From Betaproteobacteria bacterium (GTDB lineage Bacteria > Pseudomonadota > Gammaproteobacteria > Burkholderiales > Usitatibacteraceae), in assembly GCA_016708825.1 (NCBI GenBank), contig JADJEZ010000005.1, positions 186,001 to 250,000 on the forward strand: a stretch of 64,000 nucleotides of DNA, written 5' to 3'. Below the pieces are notes generated by a model, which was not told the origin of the DNA, ran no database searches, and worked only from the letters and a program-made list of their open reading frames with translations. Made by a program: the position numbers and the translations under genes. This document shows positions 1 to 8,487 of the stretch, one piece after another; position 1 is the first letter of the stretch; each line of letters begins with the position of its first letter.

Positions 1-45
1 GTTCCAGGTGCTTTCGCCGTGGCGGATGAGAACGAGCTTTTTCAT
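1..45 (-). CDS. gpmA: Phosphoglycerate mutase, N-terminal end only (cut by window edge)
   Basis: Read on the minus strand from an ATG at 45-43, the fifteen visible codons give MKKLVLIRHGESTWN, the N-terminus of 2,3-bisphosphoglycerate-dependent phosphoglycerate mutase. It contains the RHGES motif whose histidine is phosphorylated during 3-phosphoglycerate to 2-phosphoglycerate interconversion in glycolysis. The rest lies outside the window. It is divergent from azlC. gpmA next to rhodanese-grxC-secB-gpsA is a common betaproteobacterial arrangement, which supports the call. SixA-like phosphatases share RHG, but the LIRHGESTWN string is most typical of GpmA. Confidence 0.75.
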   Translation of the reverse strand, partial: MKKLVLIRHGESTWN

Positions 46-74
46 GGCTTTCGTGGCAGGATCGCGGCCGTCCC

Positions 75-769
75 ATGTTACCAAACGCTCGCCGCGAATT
101 CCTCGCGGGCTGCCGCGACATCGCGCCGGTCCTCGTGGGCACCATTCCCTTCGGTTTCGTGGCCGGCGTGGCCGCCGTCGGAGCCGGGATGTCGCGCGCT
201 GCAGGGCATAGCCCTTTCGTTCTTCGCGTTCTCCGGCATCGCGCAGCTCGTCGTGGCGCAGCTCGTGGCCGCCCAATCGCCCGTCATGGTGACGCTCGCC
301 GCGGCGTTCATCGTGAGCCTTCGTTTCCTCATGTACAGCGCGACCCTCTTTCCCGCACCTCGCGCACCTCCCGGCGCGCTGGCGCGTGCCGCTCGCCTAC
401 CTCATGACGGACCAGGGCTTCGCGATGGGCGTGCACCGCTACGGGCAGCCTGGCGAGCACTCCCTGGGCCACTACCACCTGCTCGGGGCGGGAATCACCC
501 TGTATGCCGCATGGCAGGCATCGGTGATCGCCGGGGCGCTGGCAGGGGCCCGGATTCCCGAATCGTGGTCACTCGATTTCGTGGTTACGCTCTCGTTCCT
601 CGCGATCCTGGTGCCGGCGCTTCGCACGCGTGCAGCCATCGGCGCGGCGATGGTGGCTGCCGCCGTTGCGCTGGCGTGCGCCGGCCTGCCCTACAAGCTC
701 GCGCTGGTGGTCGCCTCGCTCGCCGGCATCGGCGCGGGGCTCGCGATCGACTGGAGCCTGCGCCGGTGA
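75..769 (+). CDS. azlC: AzlC-family branched-chain amino acid exporter subunit, twice frameshifted
   Basis: Inner-membrane large subunit of an AzlCD-type exporter. The protein is recognisable only across three frames: residues from MLPNARREFLAGCRDI (75 onward), then the hydrophobic stretch LQGIALSFFAFSGIAQLVVAQ in another frame (about 205-370), then from about 386 the remaining helices ending in DWSLRR. The segments line up in order with AzlC (PF03591), including the SLRFLMYSA region. Two single-base indels, near 195-205 and 355-390, break the frame. The stop overlaps the GTG of azlD (GTGA), as expected for a coupled pair. The indels are probably sequence errors; a true pseudogene cannot be excluded. 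Confidence 0.7.
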
Positions 770-1083
770 GCGAGTGGATCGTGATCGTCGGAGCGGGCGC
801 CGTCACCTTCCTCGCGCGCGCCTCGTTCATCGTGTTCGCCGACCCGCAGAAGTTCCCGCGCGCGTTCCGCATGGCCCTCGCGTTCGTTCCGGCCGCGGTG
901 CTCGCCGCCATCGTGGCACCGGGCCTCGCGATGCCCTCCGGGGCGCTCGACCTGTCGATGGCCAACCCGCGGCTGCTCGCGGGGATCGCCGCGACGGCGG
1001 TGGCCCTGAAGGTGCGCAACCCCCTCGCCTGCATCGGCGCGGGGATGGCCGCACTCTGGGGCCTGCAGTCCCTCGCGGGATGA
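766..1083 (+). CDS. azlD: AzlD-family small subunit of branched-chain amino acid exporter
   Basis: A 105-residue hydrophobic protein with about four predicted membrane segments, matching the AzlD family (PF05437), the partner needed by AzlC for export of branched-chain amino acids. The conserved pattern of FLARASFIVF near the N-terminus, an RMALAFVPAAVLAAIVAP helix and a C-terminal LLAGIAATAVALKVRNPLA segment is visible. The GTG start overlaps the azlC stop by 4 bp, so translation is likely coupled. This frame is intact, unlike azlC. Confidence 0.85.
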   Translation: MSEWIVIVGAGAVTFLARASFIVFADPQKFPRAFRMALAFVPAAVLAAIVAPGLAMPSGALDLSMANPRLLAGIAATAVALKVRNPLACIGAGMAALWGLQSLAG

Positions 1084-1110
1084 CGGGGTTCGCCGGGCGA
1101 CGCACCGGGC

Positions 1111-1119
1111 TGCTAAAAT
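1111..1119 (+). promoter_or_regulatory. Extended -10 promoter element ahead of the rhodanese-grxC-secB genes
   Basis: TGCTAAAAT fits an extended -10 (TGn followed by TAAAAT). It lies 30 bp upstream of the rhodanese ATG, in the only gap between azlD and that gene. I see no convincing -35. Inference from pattern only. Confidence 0.4.
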
Positions 1120-1148
1120 GCGCGTTTCCCCGCGTACCGCACCTCCCC

Positions 1149-1561
1149 ATGGGCGAATTCCTGCTGAACAACCTCGCGCTCGTCGCGCTGTTCCTCGCGA
1201 GCGGCGCGCTCCTGCTGTGGCCCGACATCAGCCGATTCGCGGGCGGGGCCAACGGCGTGGGCACGCTGGAGGCCACGCGCCTCATGAACCAGCCCGGCAC
1301 GCTGGTGCTGGACGTTCGGCAGCCCCAGGAGTTCGCGGCCGGTCATTTGCCGAAGGCGCGTCACATTCCCCTGGGCGACCTGGCGGCGCGGATCGGAGAG
1401 ATCGCCAAGTTCAAGGACAAGCCGGTGATCGTCACCTGTCGCAGCGGCGCGCGCTCCGGGTTCGGCCTGCCGGGCGCTCAAGAAGGCCGGGTTCACCAAG
1501 GTCCACAACCTAAGGGAGGCGTCCGGCCTGGGAGCAGGCGAGCCTTCCCGTGGCGCGCTAG
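1149..1561 (+). CDS. Membrane-anchored rhodanese-like sulfurtransferase, frameshifted near C-terminus
   Basis: The protein starts with one N-terminal membrane helix (about residues 5-25) and continues with a single rhodanese domain: the LDVRQPQEFAAGHLP motif and the active-site loop CRSGARS, whose cysteine (about residue 98) would carry the persulfide. After CRSGARS the frame is lost. In the next frame RALKKAGFTKVHNL follows, then a second shift restores a WEQASLPVAR-like end at the TAG of 1559-1561, which is the usual family C-terminus. It is the first gene of a likely operon with grxC and secB, only 3 bp before grxC. The exact substrate is unknown. Confidence 0.75.
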
Positions 1562-1564
1562 GCG

Positions 1565-1822
1565 ATGGCGAAAGTCGTGATGTACTCGACCGGCGTGTGC
1601 CCGTTCTGCGTGATGGCCGAGAAGCTGCTCCGAGCCAAGGGCGTGGCCGACATCGAGAAGGTCCGCGTGGATCTCGACCCGGTCCGTCGCGAGGAGATGA
1701 TGACGCGCACCGGGCGGCGAAGCGTGCCGCAGATATTCATCGGGGAACGCCACGTCGGCGGCTACGACGACCTTGCCGAGCTCGACCACGCCGGCGGACT
1801 CGACCCCTTGCTCGCCGCCTGA
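1565..1822 (+). CDS. grxC: Glutaredoxin 3
   Basis: Cytosolic 85-residue glutaredoxin that reduces disulfides with glutathione. The dithiol active site CPFC is at residues 12-15, the cis-proline segment SVPQIFI at 53-59 and the glutathione-binding GGYDD at 64-68, all as in GrxC (usual length 80-90). The ATG lies 3 bp after the upstream rhodanese stop. secB follows 39 bp later, so the three genes are probably co-transcribed. The frame is intact. Confidence 0.93.
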   Translation: MAKVVMYSTGVCPFCVMAEKLLRAKGVADIEKVRVDLDPVRREEMMTRTGRRSVPQIFIGERHVGGYDDLAELDHAGGLDPLLAA

Positions 1823-1861
1823 CGGCCGCGGGCCCATCCACACCCAACCGAAGGAAGCGCC

Positions 1862-2335
1862 ATGAGCGACGCCCAGAACCAGCCCGTCTTTTCGATCGAG
1901 AAGCTCTACGTGAAGGACATCTCGCTCGAGATTCCCAACGCCCCCCAGATCTTCCTGGAGCGCGAGGGCCCCCAGGTCGACATCCAGCTGCACCACGAGT
2001 CGAAGCCGATCGAGGACGGCGTCTTCCAGACGATCCTCACGGTGACCGTCACGGCCAAGGCGAAGGAAAAGACGCTCTTCCTCGCGGAGGTGGGGCAGGC
2101 CGGCATCTTCGTCATCCGCAACATCCCCGAGGCCGACATGGAGCCGGTGCTCGGCATCGCCTGCCCGAACATCCTCTTCCCCTACGTGCGCGAGGTGATC
2201 TCCGACGTGGTCGGCCGCGCGGGCTTCCCGCCGGTGGTGCTCACGCCGGTCAACTTCGAGGCGCTCTACCAGGCCCAGAAGCAGGCCCAGGCGGGCGAGC
2301 AGCAGGGCAGCCCGATCGTCCAGGCCGCCCACTGA
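1862..2335 (+). CDS. secB: Preprotein translocase chaperone SecB
   Basis: 157-residue tetrameric export chaperone that keeps precursor proteins unfolded and delivers them to SecA. The family is recognised by [19 protein letters not shown] near the N-terminus, the QIREA-equivalent region [13 protein letters not shown], and [28 protein letters not shown] in the C-terminal half. Length is typical (150-165). Start follows a GGAAGCGCC leader. secA is encoded elsewhere in this window (19974-22718), so both partners are present. Confidence 0.95.
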   Translation: MSDAQNQPVFSIEKLYVKDISLEIPNAPQIFLEREGPQVDIQLHHESKPIEDGVFQTILTVTVTAKAKEKTLFLAEVGQAGIFVIRNIPEADMEPVLGIACPNILFPYVREVISDVVGRAGFPPVVLTPVNFEALYQAQKQAQAGEQQGSPIVQAAH

Positions 2336-2343
2336 GGACGCCG

Positions 2344-2787
2344 ATGCGTGCCGTCCGCGCGATCCTCGCGTTCCTCGCGTTCCTCGCGGCATGGCCCGCA
2401 TCGGGCGCGGAATTCCGCAGCGTGGGCGAGCGTGCGACGGTGCTCTACGACGCTCCGTCGAACAAGGCGGATCGCATCTTCGTTGCGAGCCGGGGCTATC
2501 CCTTCGAGGTGCTGGTGAACCTCGACCTGTGGACGAAGGTGCGCGACGCCGGCGGTGAAGTGGGCTGGATCGAGAACCGGATGCTGGGGGAACGCCGCAA
2601 TGCGCTCGTGAGCGTTCCCGTGGCCGACGTGCGCGCCGCCCCCGAAGCCCGGTCGCCGCTCGTCTTCGAGGCCTACAAGCAGGTCCTCCTCGAGGTGATC
2701 GAGCCCCCGGTGGACGGCTGGGTAAAGGTGCGCCACCGCGACGGGCAGATGGGATTCGCGCGCACCGCCCATCTCTGGGGCGTCTAG
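2344..2787 (+). CDS. Periplasmic SH3 domain protein
   Basis: 147-residue protein with a signal peptide (residues 1-20, cleavage after WPASG/A) and two bacterial SH3-like repeats (about 24-82 and 86-145), each with the alternating pattern of VLYDAPSNKADRIF...LWTKVRD..GEVGWIE. This matches the SH3_4/SH3_3-type family that in betaproteobacteria sits between secB and gpsA. A role in cell-wall binding or envelope maintenance is inferred from the domain. It starts 8 bp after the secB stop. Confidence 0.8.
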   Translation: MRAVRAILAFLAFLAAWPASGAEFRSVGERATVLYDAPSNKADRIFVASRGYPFEVLVNLDLWTKVRDAGGEVGWIENRMLGERRNALVSVPVADVRAAPEARSPLVFEAYKQVLLEVIEPPVDGWVKVRHRDGQMGFARTAHLWGV

Positions 2788-2794
2788 GGTCCCG

Positions 2795-3422
2795 ATGAAG
2801 ATCGCGATCCTCGGCGCCGGAGCGTGGGGATCGGCGCTAGGGGTGTCCTTTTCCACCGTCCACGAAGTGTGCCTGTGGACGCGGCGCCCGCAGGCCTGCG
2901 CACTCCTCGCAACCCGGCGCTCCGGTCCCTACCTTCCCGATATCACGCTACCCGACGCGCTCCGGATCGAGCCGGACTAAGAACGTCGTGGCGATCGCCG
3001 CCGGCATCTGCGATGGTCTCGGGCTGGGCCGAAACGCGCGCGCGGCGCTCATCACGCGTGGACTGGCGGAGGTCGTGCGCCTGGGAGTCGGGATGGGCGG
3101 GCAACCCGAAACCTTCATGGGACTTACCGGCCTGGGCGATCTCGTTCTCACGTGCACCGGAGACCTTTCGCGCAACCGGGAAGTGGGCTTGCAACTGGCG
3201 CGGGGGCAGGAAATTGCGTCGATCCTCCCCGCCCTTGGCCATGTGGCCGAGGGCGTGCATTCCGCCAGCGCCGCGCTGGCGCTGGCGCGCGAACACGGTG
3301 TCGAAATGCCCATTACCGAGTCCGTGTGCGCCGTATTGTTCGACGGCGAGTCTCCGGCGATTGCGGTGGAACGCCTGCTCGCGCGAGGTCCGAAGGCGGA
3401 GCGGCCCGGAGGGGTTCTGTAA
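2795..3422 (+). pseudogene. gpsA: Glycerol-3-phosphate dehydrogenase [NAD(P)+] with an internal deletion
   Basis: The N-terminal 60 residues hold the Rossmann motif [10 protein letters not shown] (residues 7-16). The sequence then jumps to the C-terminal domain beginning [20 protein letters not shown] (from 2979) and running to a stop at 3422. GpsA is normally about 330 residues; the two parts total about 208, so roughly 120 residues (some 360 bp) between the cofactor fold and the catalytic-lysine segment are absent. The two parts are also out of frame. The protein reduces dihydroxyacetone phosphate for phospholipid synthesis and is rarely dispensable, so either a second copy exists or the deletion is an assembly collapse. 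Flanking synteny is intact. Confidence 0.8.
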
Positions 3423-3485
3423 AATTCCATCTGTTTCATGGAGTTGCGTGTATTATCTTGAGACTGGTTTAACTTCCGGCGCGAC

Positions 3486-5879
3486 GTGATTCCTGAAACC
3501 CGACGTGGCCGAATCCGAAGGCCAAACGCGAGCGCTCTCGCCGCCGCAGCGCTCGCATGGGTGCTCGCAGGGTTCATTCCGACCGCTCATGCGCAGGGTC
3601 CCTCCGTCGTGTCGCCTCAGGCAGTCGATCGCATTGCCGTGGCCCGCGCGACGGGCTTTTGGGTGATCCGGGAAGGCGACAACCTCTACCGGATCAGCCG
3701 CCATTTCGCCCCGGAAGGCGCCGAAGTCAGCCGTCTGGCGAAAGAACTGCAGGAGATCAATGGGCACGCGATGATGTTCGGCGATCCCTCGCGCCTCGTG
3801 GTCGGCGCGAGGCTTCGCCTGCCGGAGCGTCTCGTGACGGGCCGGACGGTCGCGTCGCCGCCCGCAACCGCCCCGCCGTCGATCGCAGGGGGAGCCCGGG
3901 AGCCGAAACAGGCCCTCCCGCCAACGTCGTCGATCGATCGCAAGCCGCCAGGGCCCGATGCCGCGCCAACCGCCCTGCCGGCGTCGCTGCAGGCCGACTC
4001 GAAGCCCGCTCCCGCCTATGTCGACCAGCTCATCGACGGTGCGCTCGTGGAGACCGAGGATCGTCGATCCGAGGAACGCGCACGCGACACGTCACCGGGC
4101 CTTCGATCCTGGGCATTCGAGTACCGCCTGGACGGGCGCGACACGAACACGCTCGGCTCCAGCGTGAGCCAGGGCACGCGGCTGCAGCATCGGCGCGAAA
4201 CGGAGCGCTACGGCGATTTCGCCATCGACGCGGAGTTCGGCCGCGAATCGACGGACTCCGGCCAGGGCGGGCCCGGCACCAGCTCGAGCAAGGTCACCGT
4301 CTATCACGAGAATTTCGCGCTTAGCGGCAACGCCGTCGCCAACAGCACTCTCGGCGTGACGCGGCTCGCCCTCTCGCCCTTTCTGGCGAGCTCCTACCGG
4401 GTTTCACTTCCCTCCTCGACGATCGCCGGCGCCACGACGTCCGTGGCGATGCCGGACGGTGAATGGCGCGCCGGCGTCGGACGCCTTGGCCGGATCTCCG
4501 GTTCCTCGGTCCAGGACTTCGAGTTCACGAGAGGACGAATCGCGAGCCTCGAATACGCAAGGCGCCTGGCGGACCAGTGGATCGCCGGCGCGGGAATCGT
4601 CTCGGTTCACGGAAGTGACGTCGTTCGCGACAACACGACACTCACGCTCGGCACGGAGTTCGCGCTCCCCGAACTCGCCTCGAGATTCAAGGTGCAGGGC
4701 ATCGTGGACGACCGGGCCGCGAAGGGATTCTGGGTAGACGCCCAGCGTCGGGACGGGCGGCTCGCGCAGCGCTCCGGCGGCTACCAGCTCGACCCCGATC
4801 TCATCTTCTCGGACGCGACCCCCCTGCGGGACACACGCGGTCTCTACTGGCGAGGCGATTCCCGGTCCGGGGCGGATTTCACGAGCATCGGCGTGGAAGC
4901 CGCGCAGACCAATCTCGACCGCGACCCCGGCCGCGGCGGCGCGACGAGCGTCGGCGCCACGGTGAACACCACGCTTCGGATCGACCGGACGTTTACCGCG
5001 GGCGCGGGCCTGTCGATACGCGACGAACGGCCGCGCACGCCTCTCGGGGAGGGCCGCGAGGTCGGGCTCGCGAGCGCGTTCGTGTCGCGCAGCAACCCCT
5101 GGGGCCAGAGCCGCCTCGATGCCTCGCTCAACCTGACCCGGCCCGAAGTGAGTCGCACCGAGCGCATCCGGACATTTTCCTGGAGCCAGGACTGGCCCAG
5201 GGCAGCCGCCATCGAGACAAACTCGCTCGTGATGCTGTCCGACGAATTCCTCGCCGAGCGTCGGGGAAGGCGTCTTTCCGCCGGTCTCGGCCTGCGCGGA
5301 CCGCTCTACGGATCGCTTCGATGGGATGCCTCGGTCACCGGCGTGGATATCCAGGACGGACCCGACTCGGAGCGCAACTACAACTCGAACCTGAGCCTGG
5401 ACTGGAATCCCGCCGCATCCTGGCTGGTGCGGCTTCAGTGGCAACGAAACCGGATCCAGCCCTCGCCCGACAATCCGCAGTCGCGTTTCCTGCGGGAAAA
5501 CGTCGTCCAGCTCACGGCTCGCTACGAACTGTCCCAGGGCACGCCCTATCCGTCGGTAGGGGCGGCGACGGGCCGCTCCGGCACCGGACGAATTGCCGGC
5601 GTCGTGTTCTTCGACGAAAACGGAGACGGCGCCAAACAGGCGACGGAACGGGCCGCGGCGGGAATCATCGTGGTCCTCGACGGCCGCCGATTCGAGACGA
5701 CGGACGCGGAAGGCCGATTCACATTCGCTCTCGTTCCCTCGGGTGACCACCGGGTGGCCATCGTCGTCGAGCGCGTCCCGTTGCCGTGGGGGCTGGAGGA
5801 CGAGTCACCGCGGGTGGTGAAGGTCGAGGTGCGCGAAGACATTCGCCTGGACATCGGGCTGAAAAGGATCTCGCCCTGA
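3486..5879 (+). CDS. LysM - beta-rich - SdrD-like outer-membrane protein (candidate usher-like partner of the adjacent pilins)
   Basis: A 797-residue protein from a GTG start. Order of parts: a signal peptide (about 1-36, ending TAHAQ); a LysM-like domain (about 52-112, WVIREGDNLYRISRHFAP...GARLRLPE); a Pro/Ala-rich linker (about 113-185); a long region of alternating short amphipathic strands rich in Arg/Asp/Ser/Gly turns (about 200-685), consistent with an outer-membrane beta-barrel; and a final SdrD/CnaB-type beta-sandwich (about 697-797) with FDENGDGAKQATERAA, then TDAEGRFTFALVPSG. Length and C-terminal beta-sandwich recall fimbrial ushers, but I see no classical usher signature, so that role is inference from the neighbouring chaperone and pilins. 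It is convergent with the chaperone gene, 12 bp away. Confidence 0.6.
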   Translation: MIPETRRGRIRRPNASALAAAALAWVLAGFIPTAHAQGPSVVSPQAVDRIAVARATGFWVIREGDNLYRISRHFAPEGAEVSRLAKELQEINGHAMMFGDPSRLVVGARLRLPERLVTGRTVASPPATAPPSIAGGAREPKQALPPTSSIDRKPPGPDAAPTALPASLQADSKPAPAYVDQLIDGALVETEDRRSEERARDTSPGLRSWAFEYRLDGRDTNTLGSSVSQGTRLQHRRETERYGDFAIDAEFGRESTDSGQGGPGTSSSKVTVYHENFALSGNAVANSTLGVTRLALSPFLASSYRVSLPSSTIAGATTSVAMPDGEWRAGVGRLGRISGSSVQDFEFTRGRIASLEYARRLADQWIAGAGIVSVHGSDVVRDNTTLTLGTEFALPELASRFKVQGIVDDRAAKGFWVDAQRRDGRLAQRSGGYQLDPDLIFSDATPLRDTRGLYWRGDSRSGADFTSIGVEAAQTNLDRDPGRGGATSVGATVNTTLRIDRTFTAGAGLSIRDERPRTPLGEGREVGLASAFVSRSNPWGQSRLDASLNLTRPEVSRTERIRTFSWSQDWPRAAAIETNSLVMLSDEFLAERRGRRLSAGLGLRGPLYGSLRWDASVTGVDIQDGPDSERNYNSNLSLDWNPAASWLVRLQWQRNRIQPSPDNPQSRFLRENVVQLTARYELSQGTPYPSVGAATGRSGTGRIAGVVFFDENGDGAKQATERAAAGIIVVLDGRRFETTDAEGRFTFALVPSGDHRVAIVVERVPLPWGLEDESPRVVKVEVREDIRLDIGLKRISP

Positions 5880-5891
5880 CGGCGCCACTCC

Positions 5892-6683
5892 TCAGCGCGC
5901 GACCGCATCGACCGGAATCCGGCCACCCTCCCACTCGATCCTGCCCTTGATCCGCAAGGGCGGCGTGAAGACGACCGGCTTGCCCTCGGACTGTTCCTGC
6001 GGCCACATCGGCACGACGCGCGTTTCCCCGGGCAGGATCGGGAGTGGCGCGGTCACCAGGTCCAGACTGCGACCTGCCGCGTCCGTGGCGACCAGCACGC
6101 CTTCGGTCCGGCCGTGCGCATTGCCCGAATTGCGCAGCGTCGCCACCGGCACCTGCTGTCCATTCACCGTCTCGATCGCGACGGATTCCAGCGTCAGCTG
6201 CGGCTTCGCATCGCCCACGCGGACATAGACGATGATCCCGATGCGCGCCTGCAGCGGCATCTGGATGTTGCCCAGGGGAGAGATATTCGCGGCGGCGGAC
6301 CCCGGCTCGATGAGCAGCGCGAAGCGGCAAAGACCGCTGCCGGCACCGGGAGGAACCTGGATCTCGAAACGAAACCGGCGCTTCGCCTTGCCGCCGATCT
6401 TTACCACGTGGCGCTCGATGCGCACCCACGGCCGGCAACTGTCCGGCGCGAGCGTGTCGGGCTGGAAATCGACCCCGGCGTCGCGTCGAAGCGTCCAGTC
6501 CGAGGTGCGCACCGTGAGTTCCGTGGCCCCGAGATCGTCGTTGCCGATCTCGAAGACTTCGCGCACCAGTTCGCCCGGCTTCGCCGCGAGTTCGAAACGC
6601 GCAGGCTGCACGTAGGCGGCGAATTGCCCCCAGGCGGTGAAACTCCAGCCGGCCAGGACGGCCAGCGCCAGGCGCCACGCAAG
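5892..6683 (-). CDS. PapD-type periplasmic pilus chaperone
   Basis: About 260 residues with a signal peptide (LALAVLAGWSFTAWGQ) and two Ig-like domains. Visible chaperone features: YVQPARFELAAKPGELVREVFEI in the first strands, a basic ..RVEIERHVVKIGGKAKRRFRFEI-type stretch, VPPGAGSGLCRFALLIEP before the domain hinge, and a second domain with LRNSGNAHGRTEGV and ILPGETRVVPM. It would cap pilin subunits in the periplasm. It is the last gene of the minus-strand pilin operon. The frame has no ATG/GTG/TTG where a start is expected just after the upstream stop (6685-6687), so the start is unresolved and may be hidden by an indel; 6683 is an approximate boundary. Confidence 0.7.
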   Translation of the reverse strand, partial: LAWRLALAVLAGWSFTAWGQFAAYVQPARFELAAKPGELVREVFEIGNDDLGATELTVRTSDWTLRRDAGVDFQPDTLAPDSCRPWVRIERHVVKIGGKAKRRFRFEIQVPPGAGSGLCRFALLIEPGSAAANISPLGNIQMPLQARIGIIVYVRVGDAKPQLTLESVAIETVNGQQVPVATLRNSGNAHGRTEGVLVATDAAGRSLDLVTAPLPILPGETRVVPMWPQEQSEGKPVVFTPPLRIKGRIEWEGGRIPVDAVAR

Positions 6684-6684
6684 G

Positions 6685-7165
6685 CTACGGCGAGACGTCG
6701 ATCTCGAAGGTCGGATCGAAGCGCAGGCCGCCACCCATGTGGCGCGCATCCAGGTAGATGACGAAGTCAAAGATTTCGCTGACGAGGGGCCGGGAGATGG
6801 GGCCATCATAGAGGAGGGTTCGATCCCCGGGCAAGGCGGACCCCGCGAGGAACTGGCCGCGCGTTCGCCACTCGACGCGCATCCCGCTCGGCGAACGCAT
6901 GCCCGCAACGAGCGGCGGCAGCACGAGATAAATGCGCGCGCGCGTGCCTACATGTGGCGCCGTGTTGAGCCTCACCTCGACGTTGGGCACCTCCGCCACC
7001 ATCGCATTGAGCCGGTCCGACGAGCCGCCGGAGTCGCCATCATTGAGCCATCGCGGCGTGAGGTCGAAACGCTGGCGCGGCGACGCCGGAATCGTCCAGT
7101 CGCGCCGCGAACGCGGTCGCTGCCGCGGCGAGGAAGACAATGAGCATCAGCGCGGATCGGGTCAT
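6685..7165 (-). CDS. Small exported beta-rich protein of the pilin operon, frameshifted
   Basis: The ATG at 7165 overlaps the upstream pilin stop (ATGA). It opens a signal peptide, MTRSALMLIVFLAAAATAFA, after which the frame shifts near 7095 into about 140 residues beginning RRDWTIPASPRQRFDLTPRW and ending FDPTFEIDVSP. No named family is recognised. The composition (many beta-branched residues, PNVEVRLNTAPHVGTRARIYLVLPP, a C-terminal FDPTFEIDV strand) suggests a single beta-sandwich, possibly an adaptor or minor subunit. Position between the pilins and the chaperone suggests co-assembly. The function is unknown. Confidence 0.6.
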
Positions 7166-7785
7166 GGCATGTTGAGGTTGTAGGTGACATTTCCCGTGTA
7201 GTAGCCCGTCCCGCCCACGCTGCCGGGGTACACCTGCGTGTTCAGGAACTGGAAGCGATGGCACGCGCCGATTTCGCGCGACGTCGCGAGCGTCGCGAGC
7301 ACCTGCCCGGCTGCGCCGGTGAAGGTACCGGCGGGCAGGTCGACAGCATCATCGGAGATCCAGCCGATCTGGGTGAACGGGATCGCGTTGCCCGACGCGG
7401 CGTGGACGAGGTTGGCGGAGGAGTTCACCTGGAGCGTGGCGACCCTGGGAATGGCCGCGGTGGAACGCGCGCGCGCCACGATGCGAACGTGGTTGGCGGG
7501 GCAGGCGGGGAAGTTCGACGTCTGTCCGCGGAACGCGCCCGCGGCGGCCGGCGCCGTGCCGAGGATAGGTGTCCCGTTGCCGAGAATTCCGGTCGATCCG
7601 GAAAGATCGATCGAGACGATCGGCGTCTGGCCGCCCGTCTGGCCGATCCGCAAGTAGATCTGCGGAGCGCCGTTCCCGATCAGGAATGTGAGCGCGTTCG
7701 CCTCTTGAACCCCCGCGAGGCCGGCCACCAGGGCGAACGCGACTGCGCTGATCGCAACGCGCCGATTTCGGGAAGGTCCCGTCAT
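7162..7785 (-). CDS. Secreted pilin-like protein 3
   Basis: A 207-residue protein with a signal peptide (about 1-30, cleavage near EANA) and a mature beta-rich region with few charged residues. It ends in GYYTGNVTYNLNMP, the same VTY-x3-[MT]P ending as the two upstream paralogue-like proteins, which may be a terminal strand used in subunit assembly. It has two cysteines (FPACPANHV and EIGACHRF) that could form a disulfide. The ATG overlaps the upstream stop as TGATG; the stop overlaps the next ATG. No characterised family is recognised; the pilin role is inferred from the chaperone and the paralogues. Confidence 0.6.
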   Translation of the reverse strand: MTGPSRNRRVAISAVAFALVAGLAGVQEANALTFLIGNGAPQIYLRIGQTGGQTPIVSIDLSGSTGILGNGTPILGTAPAAAGAFRGQTSNFPACPANHVRIVARARSTAAIPRVATLQVNSSANLVHAASGNAIPFTQIGWISDDAVDLPAGTFTGAAGQVLATLATSREIGACHRFQFLNTQVYPGSVGGTGYYTGNVTYNLNMP

Positions 7786-8408
7786 CACGGCATGGTCGCG
7801 GTGTACGTCACGCGCCCACCGGTTCCGCCACCGGCGCCGTACGCGCCGGCCGAGGGAATCGTGGCATTGAGATAGGAGTAGGTCCACACCGCCGTGCGTT
7901 GCGTGACGAGAGCCGAGTTTAGCACCGGCAACGAGTTCGTCCCGCCGGCGTTGCTCAGGGTCGGCGCGGGCAGGCTGGCATTGTTGGTCGTGGTGCTGAT
8001 CTGGTTGTAGTTGATGAAGCCGTCGCCCGCGTTACCGGTCCCGAGCCCGTTGCCGCCGCTGTTGTTGGTGGCGGTGATCGTGACCTGGCCGTTGTTGCCC
8101 ACCACCTCGACGTTCGCCGCGCCTCCCCCACCTGTTTCGCCGCCGGTGCCCGCGATGGGCACTGCGTTGCCGATGTTCGCCGTCGTTGCCGTGAACAGGA
8201 CCTGGTTCACCACCCCCGCGCCCACGGCGCCGACCCGGAAGCGCAGGAAACGCGGATAGGTCACCCGAACGGTCAGGTCCCGATTGAGGTTGTAGGGGGC
8301 CGAGTTGTCCGTTCCCGAGCCGGCCAGGGCGCTTTGCGGCCAGGCGGCGAGAACCGCCGCGGAGGCGACGGCGCAAAGGAGCAGGGGCGACGGACGGAAA
8401 AGTCTCAT
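7785..8408 (-). CDS. Secreted pilin-like protein 2
   Basis: A 207-residue protein starting at MRLFRPSPLLL; the upstream in-frame MSLLEIAS start is less suited to a signal peptide. Signal peptide about 1-30 (QSALAG). The mature part shares with the neighbour at 8488-9126 the blocks TVRVTYPRFLRFRVG, FTATTANIGNAVPIAGTGGE, ITATNNSGGNGLGTGNAGDG, FINYNQI and the C-terminus GTGGRVTYTATMP. The two are clear paralogues from tandem duplication. Mature sequence is Gly/Asn/Thr-rich with almost no Lys, typical of exported fibre subunits. No catalytic motif is seen. Confidence 0.65.
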   Translation of the reverse strand: MRLFRPSPLLLCAVASAAVLAAWPQSALAGSGTDNSAPYNLNRDLTVRVTYPRFLRFRVGAVGAGVVNQVLFTATTANIGNAVPIAGTGGETGGGGAANVEVVGNNGQVTITATNNSGGNGLGTGNAGDGFINYNQISTTTNNASLPAPTLSNAGGTNSLPVLNSALVTQRTAVWTYSYLNATIPSAGAYGAGGGTGGRVTYTATMP

Positions 8409-8487
8409 GGATGCGATTTCCAGAAGCGACAACGGGGCGCCACGAAGGGCGCCCCATCGTCAACTACTGGCGTGGCAGCCCCCAGCC

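Noticed and set aside
3486..5879. Calling the LysM/SdrD protein FimV
   Set aside because: FimV also has an N-terminal LysM, but it is an inner-membrane protein with a TPR-containing cytoplasmic end; this protein has a long beta-rich region and a CnaB-like C-terminus.
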